Shown in pieces: positions 1 to 8,949 of a stretch of 64,000 nt of DNA; the first letter of the stretch is position 1, and each line of letters starts with the position of its first letter. The position numbers and the translations under genes are program-made. The notes under the pieces are model-generated. The model searched no databases. It was not told the origin of the DNA and saw only the letters and a list, made by a program, of their open reading frames with translations. Source of the stretch: Rhizobium grahamii (GTDB taxonomy: Bacteria > Pseudomonadota > Alphaproteobacteria > Rhizobiales > Rhizobiaceae); contig NZ_CP043499.1 of assembly GCF_009498215.1 (NCBI RefSeq), positions 1,500,001 through 1,564,000 of the forward strand. Direction: 5' to 3'.

Positions 1-1
1 G

Positions 2-544
2 CTGGCGCTGATCCTGATGTATTTCGCCAACATCTGGTTTGGTGTTTCCATCGGACACCTGATGGACCAGAAATACCTCTCCGAACCAATGAGCTGGGAA
101 AAGGCGCGCTCGATCCTCTCCCACCTGTGGATTCCGGTGATTATCGTGGGCACGGCGGGGACTGCCGGCATGATCCGGCGCCTGCGCGCCAACCTGCTGG
201 ACGAGATGCAGAAGCAGTATGTCGTCACCGCCCGCGCGAAGGGTCTCCATCCGCTGCGCGCGCTGGTGAAGTATCCGCTGCGCATGGCGCTGAACTTCTT
301 CGTCGCCGATATCGGATCGATTCTTCCCTCGATCATTTCCGGAGCGGAAATCGTCGCGATCGTTCTGTCGCTGGAAACAACGGGACCGATGCTCATCAAG
401 GCGTTGCAAAGCCAGGACATGTATCTTGCCGGGTCTTTCCTGATGTTCCTCGCCTTCCTGAACGTCATCGGTGTTCTGGTCTCCGACATCGCGCTCGGCT
501 TTCTTGATCCCCGCATACGCCTGCAAGGCAGGAGCACCAAATAA
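2..544 (+). CDS. Peptide ABC transporter permease, DppB/OppB type (5' partial)
   Basis: Inner-membrane permease subunit of a dipeptide/oligopeptide ABC importer; its N-terminus lies before the window and the open frame runs in from base 2. The visible 180 residues carry the BPD_transp_1 coupling (EAA) motif, YVVTARAKGLHPLRALVKY, and the end pattern ETTGPMLIKALQSQD followed later by LDPRIR, both typical of DppB. The stop codon overlaps the start of the next permease (TAATG), as expected for a dppBC pair. The binding protein and ATPases would lie upstream, outside the window. Substrate cannot be told from sequence. Confidence 0.9.
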   Translation: MALILMYFANIWFGVSIGHLMDQKYLSEPMSWEKARSILSHLWIPVIIVGTAGTAGMIRRLRANLLDEMQKQYVVTARAKGLHPLRALVKYPLRMALNFFVADIGSILPSIISGAEIVAIVLSLETTGPMLIKALQSQDMYLAGSFLMFLAFLNVIGVLVSDIALGFLDPRIRLQGRSTK

Positions 545-1716
545 TGTCGCCCTTGCCACCTCCAGGCGCGCCGCTGCAGCACTATGTCTCGACCGCGCCC
601 TTCGATCCGTTAGCGACCGAAGGGATGACGGCAGCGCAATCGCGCATCCACCTCGCTTCCCAGAAGCAGCTGATGTGGTGGAAGTTCAAGCAGCACCGCC
701 TCGCCCTTATATCAGGCGTGTTCCTGCTCGCCGTCTACCTGATGATCTTTGTCGTCGAATTCCTGGCGCCCTACGGGCTGCATACCAGGAATGTCGACTT
801 TATCCATTCGCCGCCGCAGCGGGTGCACCTGTTCCACGAAGGCTCCTTCGTCGGTCCATTCGTCTACGGGCGGAGCATGTCGCTCGATATCGATACGCTG
901 CGCCGCAATTACACAGACCGCCCGAGCGACGTTCAGCCTATCCGCTTTTTCTGCCGCGGAGATCCCTATCAGTTCTGGGGCGTGATCAAATCGGACCTGC
1001 ATCTCGTCTGCCCCGCGATCGGTGGCCAGATGTATCTGCTGGGCACGGACCGGCTCGGACGGGACGTCTTGTCACGCATCCTTTATGGGGCGCGCATATC
1101 ATTGACCATCGGGTTGATCGGCATAGCCATCAGCTTCTGCCTTGGCATCGTGATCGGTGGTCTGGCGGGCTACTGGGGTGGTCCCTTCGATCTGATCGTA
1201 CAGCGACTTATCGAGATCTTGCAGTCGCTGCCGAGTCTGCCGCTCTGGATGGCGCTGGCCGCGATCATGCCGGTGACGTGGAGTCCGATCGTGATCTATT
1301 TTGGCATCACCGTCATTCTCGGCATCATCGACTGGACCGGCCTTGCGCGTGCCGTGCGATCGAAGCTCCTTGCCCTGCGTGAGGAGGATTATGTTCAGGC
1401 GGCACAGCTGATGGGCGCGAGCACCCCTCGCGTCATCGGCAGACATCTGGTGCCGGGTTTCATGTCGCACCTGATCGCATCGGCGACGATCTCGATCCCG
1501 GGCATGATCCTCGGCGAGACTGCGCTGAGCTTTCTTGGTCTCGGGCTTCGCCCGCCGATTACAAGCTGGGGCATCCTGCTGACAGAGGCGAAAAGCGTAA
1601 GCGTTATCGCCTTCTATCCATGGTTGCTTTTTCCGATTATACCGGTCGTGTTGGTGATTTTGGCGTTCAACTTTCTGGGAGACGGCTTGCGTGACGCGGC
1701 GGATCCCTACAAATAG
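544..1716 (+). CDS. Peptide ABC transporter permease, DppC/OppC type
   Basis: Second inner-membrane permease of the peptide-type ABC importer, 390 residues, starting at an ATG that overlaps the preceding stop. The family hallmark GTDRLGRDVLSRILYGARIS precedes the transmembrane core. The EAA loop is EEDYVQAAQLMGASTPRVIG, and the ending ETALSFLGLGLRPPITSWG then ADPYK is standard for DppC. An unusually long N-terminal tail and a roughly 120-residue periplasmic segment between the first transmembrane helix and the core make it longer than common DppC proteins (about 300 residues). No ATPase gene follows: glycosyltransferase genes come next, so the importer genes must lie upstream. Confidence 0.92.
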   Translation: MSPLPPPGAPLQHYVSTAPFDPLATEGMTAAQSRIHLASQKQLMWWKFKQHRLALISGVFLLAVYLMIFVVEFLAPYGLHTRNVDFIHSPPQRVHLFHEGSFVGPFVYGRSMSLDIDTLRRNYTDRPSDVQPIRFFCRGDPYQFWGVIKSDLHLVCPAIGGQMYLLGTDRLGRDVLSRILYGARISLTIGLIGIAISFCLGIVIGGLAGYWGGPFDLIVQRLIEILQSLPSLPLWMALAAIMPVTWSPIVIYFGITVILGIIDWTGLARAVRSKLLALREEDYVQAAQLMGASTPRVIGRHLVPGFMSHLIASATISIPGMILGETALSFLGLGLRPPITSWGILLTEAKSVSVIAFYPWLLFPIIPVVLVILAFNFLGDGLRDAADPYK

Positions 1717-1802
1717 CGGCGACCGGATGGAGTCATATGCTCCCTCCTACCGCCCGCAGAAAGCGGCGGTGCTCGCTGATGTATAGCCCGGAAGGAATGC
1801 CT

Positions 1803-3011
1803 ATGGCGCGGCGGCTGGAAGATGCCCGTATCCTGATGTACAGCCACGACACGTTCGGGCTCGGCCATTTGCGGCGCTGTCGCACGATCGCCCATGCTCT
1901 CGTCGAGGACTATCGCGGGCTGAACATCCTGATCATCTCGGGCGCGACGATCGCCGGCGCGTTCGACTATCGCGCCCGTGTCGACTTCGTGAAGGTCCCG
2001 AGCGTGATCAAGCTGCGCAACGGCGAATATACGTCGATGGCGAGCCACATCGATCTTCAGGAAACGCTGAAGATGCGCGAGTCCATCATTCGCCATACGG
2101 CAGAGACGTTCCAGCCCGACATCTTTATTGTCGACAAGGAGCCGATGGGCCTGAAGGGCGAAGTCGAGGAAACCCTTGCCTACCTAAAGGCTCGCGGAAC
2201 CACGCTGGTGCTGGGCCTTCGCGAGATCATGGATGCGCCGCATCTGCTCGATGCCGAGTGGAAGAAGAACGGCACCATGCAGAAGATCGATCAGTATTAC
2301 GATTCCATCTGGGTGTATGGTCCGCCGGACTTCTATGATCCACTCATCGGGCTGGACGTGCCTCAGGGCGTGCGCAGAAAGATGGACTTCGTCGGCTTCC
2401 TGCAGCGCAGCGTTTCCTCGAGCAAGACCTCCGTCAACGCGCGCAAGGACAATTACATCCTCGTCACCACAGGCGGCGGCGGCGATGGGTCAGATCTCAT
2501 TCATGATGTGATGAACGCCTACGAGCAGGATTCCAGCCTGCAGCAAAAGGCATTGGTCGTTCTTGGCCCCTATATGCCGGCGGCCGAGCGCAACAAGCTT
2601 CTGCGCAAGGGCTCGAAGATCTCGCAGATCGAGGTCATCGAATTCGACAACCACATGGAAGAGCTTATCGCCGGCGCGACCGGGGTCGTCGCGATGGGTG
2701 GCTACAACACCTATTGCGAAATCCTGTCCTTCGACAAGCCGGCGCTGATCGTCCCCCGGGTCAAGCCGCGCGAAGAGCAGCTTCTGCGCGCGCAGCGGGC
2801 CAGCGAGTTGGGACTGGTGGAGATGCTGTTGCCGGAGCAATCCGCGAATGCCGCGATCATGGCGGACGCGCTGAAGCGCCTTCCCCATCGGGAGTCGCCT
2901 TCCAAGAGCGCAGGCGCCCTGCGTCTCGACGGCCTCAATCACCTATCCGAAACCGTGGGCCACTGGCTGGATAGCCGCGGTCGCCACTTGTCCGTCGTTG
3001 GCGCCGAGTGA
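1803..3011 (+). CDS. MurG-like predicted glycosyltransferase (COG4671-type)
   Basis: Probable GT-B fold nucleotide-sugar glycosyltransferase, 402 residues from the preferred start. The N-terminus has the family pattern MYSHDTFGLGHLRRCRTIAH. The C-terminal half has the donor-side glycine-rich stretch TTGGGGDGS and a MurG-like GGYNTYCEILSFDKPALIVP loop. I chose the ATG at 1803 because GAAGGA (1791-1796) sits six bases before it; in-frame ATGs at 1737 and 1779 lack good ribosome sites. Its stop overlaps the next gene's GTG start. It is first of three consecutive overlapping glycosyltransferases. Donor and acceptor are unknown. Confidence 0.85.
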   Translation: MARRLEDARILMYSHDTFGLGHLRRCRTIAHALVEDYRGLNILIISGATIAGAFDYRARVDFVKVPSVIKLRNGEYTSMASHIDLQETLKMRESIIRHTAETFQPDIFIVDKEPMGLKGEVEETLAYLKARGTTLVLGLREIMDAPHLLDAEWKKNGTMQKIDQYYDSIWVYGPPDFYDPLIGLDVPQGVRRKMDFVGFLQRSVSSSKTSVNARKDNYILVTTGGGGDGSDLIHDVMNAYEQDSSLQQKALVVLGPYMPAAERNKLLRKGSKISQIEVIEFDNHMEELIAGATGVVAMGGYNTYCEILSFDKPALIVPRVKPREEQLLRAQRASELGLVEMLLPEQSANAAIMADALKRLPHRESPSKSAGALRLDGLNHLSETVGHWLDSRGRHLSVVGAE

Positions 3012-4270
3012 AAGCCGAAGCATTGTCGCCACGCAGGAAAATACTGGTCGTCCTGAAGGGCTATCCACGCCTTTCGGAAACCTTCATTGCCCAGGAACTG
3101 CTCGGTCTCGAGCGCGCCGGTTTCGATCTGACGTTGATTTCCATGCGTCGACCGACCGACAAGAAGCGCCACCCTGTCCACGACGAAATCAAGGCGCGCG
3201 TCGTATACCTGCCTGAGTACCTCCACGAAGAGCCCATTCGGGTCTTGAAGGGACTTTTGTCAGGCGTTCGCAGGCAGGGCTTCGGTTCCTTGATGCGCCG
3301 GTTTTTCCGGGATCTGCCGCGTGACATCTCGCGCAATCGCTTTCGTCGCTTGGGACAGGCGCTTGTTCTCGCCCGCGAATGGCCTGACAACGGCCAGTGG
3401 CTGCACGCCCATTTCATTCACACCCCAGCGTCCGTCACCGAATATGCGAGCATCCTGACCGGCGTCCCCTGGACATGCTCCGCCCATGCGAAGGACATCT
3501 GGACATCGCCGGACTGGGAGCTCAGTGAAAAGCTTGGCAGCGCACGCTGGACGGTCACCTGCACCAAGGGTGGCCACGACCACATGCGCACGCTGACATC
3601 GAGGGACGATGCGGTTCACCTGAGTTATCATGGTCTTGACCTGGCGCGCTTCGGGCATTTTGCCGGCGAACGCTCGCTTCGGGACGGCACGAATCCTTCC
3701 GATCCGGTGTCTATTGTGAGCGTCGGTCGAGCTGTCGAGAAAAAGGGATACGACACCCTGCTCCGGGCCCTGGCTCTGTTGCCCCGAAACCTTCACTGGC
3801 GGTTCGAGCATATCGGAGGGGGCGACGAACTTCAGAAGCTGAAAGCACTGGCGAACGAACTCGGCCTGTCCGACAGGATTGTCTGGAAGGGGGCACTGGC
3901 GCAGGAAGAGGTGCTTGAGCACTATCGGCGAGCCGACCTGTTTGCGCTCGCTTGCCGTATCGCCGCAAACGGCGATCGCGACGGTCTGCCCAACGTCCTG
4001 GTCGAGGCATCAAGCCAGGGGCTCGCCTGCATCTCGACCGAAGTATCGGGCGTGCCGGAACTTATCACGGACAAGGAGACCGGCCTTCTGGTCCAGCCGG
4101 AAGATCCTGCAGCACTTTCCGGCGCACTGCTGGCGGCCATCACCGATCCGGCACTGCGCCATCGCCTCGGCAGTGCCGCCGAAGAGCAGGTCCGGTCACA
4201 CTTCGACTATCATTCAAGCATTCGCCAGCTCAAACACCTGTTCGAAGCGGAATGGCTGAAGGCCTCATGA
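3008..4270 (+). CDS. Family 4 glycosyltransferase
   Basis: Cytoplasmic GT-B retaining glycosyltransferase of 420 residues. The GT4 C-terminal domain is plain: SVGRAVEKKGYDTLLRAL, then GGGDELQKLKALANELGL, then DRDGLPNVLVEASSQGLACI with the donor-binding glutamate and STEVSGVPELI. The N-terminal domain opens with KGYPRLSETFIAQELLGLE, the pattern of polysaccharide-type GT4 enzymes acting on surface glycans. It begins at a GTG overlapping the previous stop and ends in an ATGA overlap with the next gene, so the three transferases are translationally coupled and probably act on one glycan. Confidence 0.92.
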   Translation: MKAEALSPRRKILVVLKGYPRLSETFIAQELLGLERAGFDLTLISMRRPTDKKRHPVHDEIKARVVYLPEYLHEEPIRVLKGLLSGVRRQGFGSLMRRFFRDLPRDISRNRFRRLGQALVLAREWPDNGQWLHAHFIHTPASVTEYASILTGVPWTCSAHAKDIWTSPDWELSEKLGSARWTVTCTKGGHDHMRTLTSRDDAVHLSYHGLDLARFGHFAGERSLRDGTNPSDPVSIVSVGRAVEKKGYDTLLRALALLPRNLHWRFEHIGGGDELQKLKALANELGLSDRIVWKGALAQEEVLEHYRRADLFALACRIAANGDRDGLPNVLVEASSQGLACISTEVSGVPELITDKETGLLVQPEDPAALSGALLAAITDPALRHRLGSAAEEQVRSHFDYHSSIRQLKHLFEAEWLKAS

Positions 4271-5400
4271 CTGCTCCCCGTATCTTCTTCTATGTCCAGC
4301 ACCTGCTCGGCATCGGCCACATTGCGAGAGCGAGTCGCATTGCCAGCGCCATGGTCGACGACGGCTTCGACGTGACTGTCGTAACCGGCGGGTTGCCGGT
4401 CCCTGGATTTCCGGCTCCCGGGATCAAGACGGTCACACTGCCGCCGGTCGTGGCAAGCAACGCCGGCTTTTCCGGGTTGGCAGACGCCAACGGCACGGCC
4501 GCCGACGAAGCGTTTCTTGGTCACCGTCGCGATCTGTTGCTTTCGGCATTCGACGATGCGAAGCCGGATGTCGTGCTGATCGAGGCCTTTCCGTTCGGCC
4601 GCCGCCAGATGCGCTTCGAATTGCTGCCACTTCTGGATGCTGTCGAAAGGGCAAACCCGCGGCCAAAGCTCATAAGCTCGGTTCGCGATATCCTGCAGGA
4701 GAACCGCAAGCCCGGGCGGGACGCGGAAACGGCTTCCCTCGTTAGAGCGCATTTCGACGCTGTGCTCGTTCATGGCGACCCCAGCTTCATTCGTCTGGAA
4801 GACACGTTCCCGCTGACGGCGGAAATCGTCGACAAAGTCCGCTACACCGGGCTTGTCGCACCGCCTGCAGCACCATTGCCGGTCGAGACGTTCGACGTCA
4901 TAGCGTCAGCCGGTGGCGGCGCTGTCGGGATCGACCTGTTGAGAGCCGCCGCAGCGGCGGCTGCTCGCCTGCCCGGCTCTTTGAACTGGTTGCTGATCAG
5001 CGGCCCCAATTTACCCGAAGACGACTACGCCGCGCTCGCAAGCCGGTTGCCGTCGAATGTCTCGCTGGTACGCTTCCGCAAGGACTTCCCTTCGCTCTTG
5101 GCAAAGGCAAGGGTCTCGATCTCGCAGTCTGGTTACAACACCGTCGGCGATCTGTTGCGCAGCCAGTGCAATCCGATTCTCATACCGTTTGTCGCAGGCG
5201 GAGAGACGGAGCAGACCGTCCGCGCCGAGCGATTGCAGAAACTCGGACTGGCCGATGTGTTGCCGGAGGTCGGGTTGACGGAGGACAGGGTAGCCGAGGC
5301 CGTCGAGGCGGCGCTACAGCCAAGGCAAAAGCCGAAGCTCTCGCTCAATCTGGAAGGGGCACGGGAGAGCGCCCGGATCATTCGAGCAATGATCGGCTAA
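4267..5400 (+). CDS. MurG-like predicted glycosyltransferase (second copy of the type)
   Basis: A 377-residue GT-B-like glycosyltransferase related in design to the one at 1803-3011. It has N-terminal FYVQHLLGIGHIARASRIAS, a middle DVIASAGGGAVGIDLL donor-site loop, and a C-terminal QSGYNTVGDLLRSQCNPILIP corresponding to the MurG nucleotide-sugar loop. The open frame extends upstream to 3952, but the ATG at 4267 in the ATGA overlap with the GT4 stop fits the family's N-terminus and is taken as the start. It is the last of three coupled transferase genes. Substrates are unknown. Confidence 0.87.
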   Translation: MTAPRIFFYVQHLLGIGHIARASRIASAMVDDGFDVTVVTGGLPVPGFPAPGIKTVTLPPVVASNAGFSGLADANGTAADEAFLGHRRDLLLSAFDDAKPDVVLIEAFPFGRRQMRFELLPLLDAVERANPRPKLISSVRDILQENRKPGRDAETASLVRAHFDAVLVHGDPSFIRLEDTFPLTAEIVDKVRYTGLVAPPAAPLPVETFDVIASAGGGAVGIDLLRAAAAAAARLPGSLNWLLISGPNLPEDDYAALASRLPSNVSLVRFRKDFPSLLAKARVSISQSGYNTVGDLLRSQCNPILIPFVAGGETEQTVRAERLQKLGLADVLPEVGLTEDRVAEAVEAALQPRQKPKLSLNLEGARESARIIRAMIG

Positions 5401-5595
5401 CCCCTCGCACTTTATGAAAGTCCTATGATATAAGCAGACAAGCGACGAGATTCGGCGCAGTCTACTGCGGTGCCTTCTTGTTGATTTCTCTTTGATTTCC
5501 GGCGGCCGGGTTTCGATGCTTCCAGTCTTGGCATTTCGTCCATTTTCTGCAGCAGCGCTGCTGTTTCCCATTTTCCAGTCAATCAACGGTTAGCA
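5401..5595. other. Intergenic region with a 14-bp perfect palindrome
   Basis: A 195-base gap between the glycosyltransferase trio and the ABC-like gene. It holds the perfect palindrome CAGCAGCGCTGCTG at 5550-5563, followed by a pyrimidine-rich stretch. It could be a weak transcription terminator for the transferase operon or a protein-binding site. No clear promoter was recognised, and no credible small gene was seen. Confidence 0.4.
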
Positions 5596-8310
5596 ATGGA
5601 AAAAAGCCTCGCGCGCTATATCTGGTCGAATACGAAACTCCAGCAGCTGTGGATCCTCGCGGTCGTTGCCGTCTCGATGATCCCCTACTTCCTGTCCTTC
5701 GACCTGCCGAAGCAGATCGTCAACGGTCCGATTCAGGGATCGGGGTTTGAAGGTGAAGGCGCGACACAGACCTTTTTCCATCTTTCCTACACATTCCCCT
5801 TGATCGGTAAGGTGGAGTTCTTCCAAGGCATTCAGCTCGATCGCCTGCAGATGCTGATGGCCCTCAGCCTGGTATTTCTCGCGCTCGTCGTCCTGAACGG
5901 CCTGTTCAAGTTCTATATCAATACCTATAAGGGACGGCTTGGCGAGCGCATGCTGCGGCGTATTCGCTTCCAGTTGATCGATCGCGTCCTTCGCTTCCCA
6001 CCCAACCACTTCAAGCGTGTGAAGTCGGCCGAGATCGCGACGATGATCAAGGACGAAGTCGAGCCTATGGGCGGCTTCACCGGCGACGCCTTCGTTGCGC
6101 CGGCGCTCCTTGGTGGCCAGGCGATTACGGCGCTCGCGTTCATCATCGTGCAAAATTTCTGGCTGGGAATGATCGCGGCGGGGATCGTCGGCGTACAGGC
6201 GATTGTTATTCCGCGCATGCGCAAAAGGCTGCTGGACCTCGGTCGGCAGCGCCAGCTGACCGCGCGCGAATTGTCCGGACGCGTCGGTGAAATCGTCGAC
6301 GGCATCGGCACCATTCATGCCAACGACACCTCCAACCTGGAGCGAGCAGACATCGCCTCGCGGCTCGGACTCATTTTCTCGATCCGCTACGATCTCTATC
6401 AGTGGAAGTTCCTGGTCAAGTTCCTGAACAACTTCCTCGCCCAGGTCACGCCGTTCCTGTTCTACGCGATTGGCGGCTATCTCGCGCTCCAGGGCCGCCT
6501 CGACATTGGTCAGCTGGTTGCGGTCATCAGCGCCTACAAGGATCTGCCCGGCCCCCTCAAGGAGCTGATCGACTGGGATCAGATGCGCCAGGACGTGCAG
6601 GTCAAATACCAGCAAGTCTACGAGCAGTTCAACGTCGAGCCGCTCATTAATGAGAAGATTCAGGAAGTAGATGGCGACATCGTCGCGCCCCTGGTTTCCT
6701 CCATCGTCATCACCAACCTTGCCGTCAGCGATGACAGCGGCGCGCGCCTGATCGATCACGTGTCGGCGGAGATCAAGCCGAACGAGACGGTCGCAATTGT
6801 CGGCCCGAACGCGAGCGGTGCGGAAGCATTCGCAGAAGCGCTCGGCCGGCTCGTCTGGCCCGACACCGGTCGCATCACCATTGACGGAAAGGATCTGCTG
6901 GAACTTCCTGAGTCGGTCACGGGGCGACGGATTTCTTACGCCTCGTCGGATATGTACTTCTTCCAGGGCGCGCTGCGTGAGAACCTTTTCTATGGGTTGA
7001 AACACGCACCGCTTAAGGAACCTGCCTACAACGAGACCGAAGCGACCGAAGCCAAGTGGCACGCTATCGAAGCGACGAAGGCCGGTAACCCAACGCTTGA
7101 TCCTCTGAGCGACTGGGTGGACTACAGTTCCGCAGGTGCAACCGGCCCCGACGATCTTCTGAAGACCATTCGTCCAGTGCTGGACGCTGTGCTGATTTCG
7201 CAGGACATCATGGATCTCGCATTGCGCTCCAACGTCGATACCCGCGTTCACGTCGCTTTGGCCGATCACATCGTTGACCTCAGGCAAGCCCTGCGCGAAC
7301 GCATGCAGCAATCCGACCTTGGAAACATCGTCGTGCCCTTCGACTTCGATAGCTACAACGCACAGGCTACGGTTGGCGAGAACCTGCTGTTCGGCTCCAT
7401 GAAGAGGCCCGCGATGAATAATCGCCGGTTAGCCGCGCATCCCTATTTCCAGACGCTGTTCCGGGACACGGGTTTGAGCAACGATCTCTATGCCATGGGC
7501 CTCGAGATCGCCGAGAACGCCGTCGAACTCTTCCATGATCTGCCGCCTGATCACCCGTTCTTCCAGCAGCTGACGTTCATGACGGCGGACGATATCCCGA
7601 CCTATCAGGCACTGCTCCAGAAATTGTCGAGCCGCACGTTCGACGATGCGGCACCCGAGGAACGCTCGGCCATTATCCGCCTGAGCTTTGCCTATATCGA
7701 GCCACGTCACCGCTTCGGCCTGCTGACCGACGAACTGATGGCAAAGATCGTCAGTGCAAGAAAGCAGTTCCACGAGAACATTCCAGACGACCTCTCAGCC
7801 GTCATCGAACGCTATGATCCTGAGCACTTCATTTCGTCCACCAGCCTCATGGACAACGTGCTGTTCGGCCGCATCGCGTACCAGCAGGCGGATGCATCGG
7901 ACCGGATCCGCGCGATCATGGGCGAACTCTTCGATTCCCTCGATCTCTACGACGATGTCCTGTCGATCGGCCTGGAATTCGATGTCGGTTCGGGCGGAAA
8001 GCGGCTGACGATGGTGCAGCGGCAGAAGCTCAACCTTGCTCGCGCCCTGATCCGTCGCTCCGACTATTTCATCTTCAACCGCCCGCTTTCCGCACTCGAT
8101 CAGCGCGTGCAGGACCAGATCACCCATAATATCGTCAATGGTTTGCATCACGAGGGCGAGAAACCATCGATCATCTGGGTGCTTTCCAACGCGAAACTGG
8201 CTGAGATGTTCGATCGGATACTGTTGTTCGACCGCGGCAACCTGGTCGAGGCCGGCAACTTTCCCGAACTTTCCGAACAAAACGGTATGTTCAAGGAACT
8301 GTTATCGTAA
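5596..8310 (+). CDS. ABC-exporter-like membrane protein with degenerate nucleotide-binding domain
   Basis: A 904-residue protein with an N-terminal exporter-type transmembrane domain (about residues 1-340) and a long cytoplasmic part derived from an ABC ATPase. The ATPase motifs are broken. Walker A is GPNASGAEA at 403-411, with alanine in place of lysine. The signature LSGGQ reads LTMVQ. Walker B ends FIFNRP at 825-830, with Asn and Arg in place of Asp and Glu. The switch histidine region reads WVLSNAKLAEMFD. About 350 residues are inserted inside the nucleotide-binding domain, and the motif after the Q-loop recurs three times (RENLFYG, GENLLFG, DNVLFG). ATP hydrolysis is unlikely, so a structural or gating role is inferred. 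It sits between the glycosyltransferases and a cyclic-nucleotide-binding protein. Confidence 0.9.
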   Translation: MEKSLARYIWSNTKLQQLWILAVVAVSMIPYFLSFDLPKQIVNGPIQGSGFEGEGATQTFFHLSYTFPLIGKVEFFQGIQLDRLQMLMALSLVFLALVVLNGLFKFYINTYKGRLGERMLRRIRFQLIDRVLRFPPNHFKRVKSAEIATMIKDEVEPMGGFTGDAFVAPALLGGQAITALAFIIVQNFWLGMIAAGIVGVQAIVIPRMRKRLLDLGRQRQLTARELSGRVGEIVDGIGTIHANDTSNLERADIASRLGLIFSIRYDLYQWKFLVKFLNNFLAQVTPFLFYAIGGYLALQGRLDIGQLVAVISAYKDLPGPLKELIDWDQMRQDVQVKYQQVYEQFNVEPLINEKIQEVDGDIVAPLVSSIVITNLAVSDDSGARLIDHVSAEIKPNETVAIVGPNASGAEAFAEALGRLVWPDTGRITIDGKDLLELPESVTGRRISYASSDMYFFQGALRENLFYGLKHAPLKEPAYNETEATEAKWHAIEATKAGNPTLDPLSDWVDYSSAGATGPDDLLKTIRPVLDAVLISQDIMDLALRSNVDTRVHVALADHIVDLRQALRERMQQSDLGNIVVPFDFDSYNAQATVGENLLFGSMKRPAMNNRRLAAHPYFQTLFRDTGLSNDLYAMGLEIAENAVELFHDLPPDHPFFQQLTFMTADDIPTYQALLQKLSSRTFDDAAPEERSAIIRLSFAYIEPRHRFGLLTDELMAKIVSARKQFHENIPDDLSAVIERYDPEHFISSTSLMDNVLFGRIAYQQADASDRIRAIMGELFDSLDLYDDVLSIGLEFDVGSGGKRLTMVQRQKLNLARALIRRSDYFIFNRPLSALDQRVQDQITHNIVNGLHHEGEKPSIIWVLSNAKLAEMFDRILLFDRGNLVEAGNFPELSEQNGMFKELLS

Positions 8311-8405
8311 TATTCTATTGAAGCGGCAACAGTGACGTCCTTCGAGGGGGACGGAATGGAATTCTAGCGGACGCACCGCGAAGTGCGACGGGGGTAAATA
8401 GGCTC

Positions 8406-8876
8406 ATGTTGTTGAGAGATGAAGTCGAAATGCTGCGGCGCGTGCCGATCTTCTCGAGGATCGCGCCGGCCAAGCTAAAGCTTTTGGCGTTCACCTCAGA
8501 CCGAATGACCTACAACGCCGGGCAGGATTTGTTCCGCCAGGGCGATCCCGGTGATGCCGCCTATGTGATACTCTCGGGCACCGCCGACATTCTCGTCCAC
8601 TCTCCAGCCGGCGATATCAAGGTGGCCGACGTTGAACTCAATTCGATCGTGGGCGAGATCGCGATCCTTTGCGACGTCTCGCGAACGGCAACGGTAAAGG
8701 CGACCTCTCATCTCGAGGTCCTGCGCATCAGCAAGGAGCACTTTCTGAAGCTGCTCAGCGACTTTCCGGAGATGGCCGTCGAAATCATGCGTGTCCTTGC
8801 CGACAGACTCAATCATACGACCGCTGAACTGACCGCCGCGCGCGCCGCAAAGCGTCCGCAAGCCGCGGCGATGTAA
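8406..8876 (+). CDS. Stand-alone cyclic-nucleotide-binding domain protein
   Basis: A 156-residue cytoplasmic protein made almost wholly of one cNMP-binding (CAP effector) domain. The beta-barrel starts near LFRQGDPGDAAYVILSGTADI. The phosphate-binding cassette is GEIAILCDVSRTATVKA, with the conserved Gly-Glu and Arg-Thr-Ala positions expected for cAMP binding. There is no helix-turn-helix or catalytic domain, so it cannot be a CRP-type regulator by itself. It follows the degenerate ABC protein by 95 bases and precedes a strong terminator, which suggests it is the ligand-sensing partner of that protein. This partnership is inference. Confidence 0.88.
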   Translation: MLLRDEVEMLRRVPIFSRIAPAKLKLLAFTSDRMTYNAGQDLFRQGDPGDAAYVILSGTADILVHSPAGDIKVADVELNSIVGEIAILCDVSRTATVKATSHLEVLRISKEHFLKLLSDFPEMAVEIMRVLADRLNHTTAELTAARAAKRPQAAAM

Positions 8877-8898
8877 GTTTTTAGTTCTCCAGATGCAG

Positions 8899-8933
8899 AA
8901 AAGCACCGCCTGGTGCTGCCAGGCGGGCTTTTC
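8899..8933. terminator. Bidirectional intrinsic terminator
   Basis: An 8-bp perfect GC-rich stem (8906-8913 with 8919-8926, 5-base loop) is extended after one bulged A by AAAAGC (8899-8904) pairing with GCTTTT (8927-8932). The T-run appears on either strand, so it can end both the cyclic-nucleotide-binding gene (plus) and the MFS gene (minus, stop at 8950). Confidence 0.85.
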
Positions 8934-8949
8934 GTTTGTGCAATATCGA

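Noticed and set aside
3952..4266. Upstream extension of the second MurG-like transferase
   Set aside because: Arg-rich out-of-frame reading of the GT4 gene; the overlapping ATG at 4267 matches the family.
5590..7311. 573-codon open frame on the minus strand opposite the ABC-like gene
   Set aside because: No recognisable domains, Arg/Glu/Asp-rich shadow translation; it lies antisense to a gene with clear membrane and ABC-like features. High third-position GC makes such shadows common.
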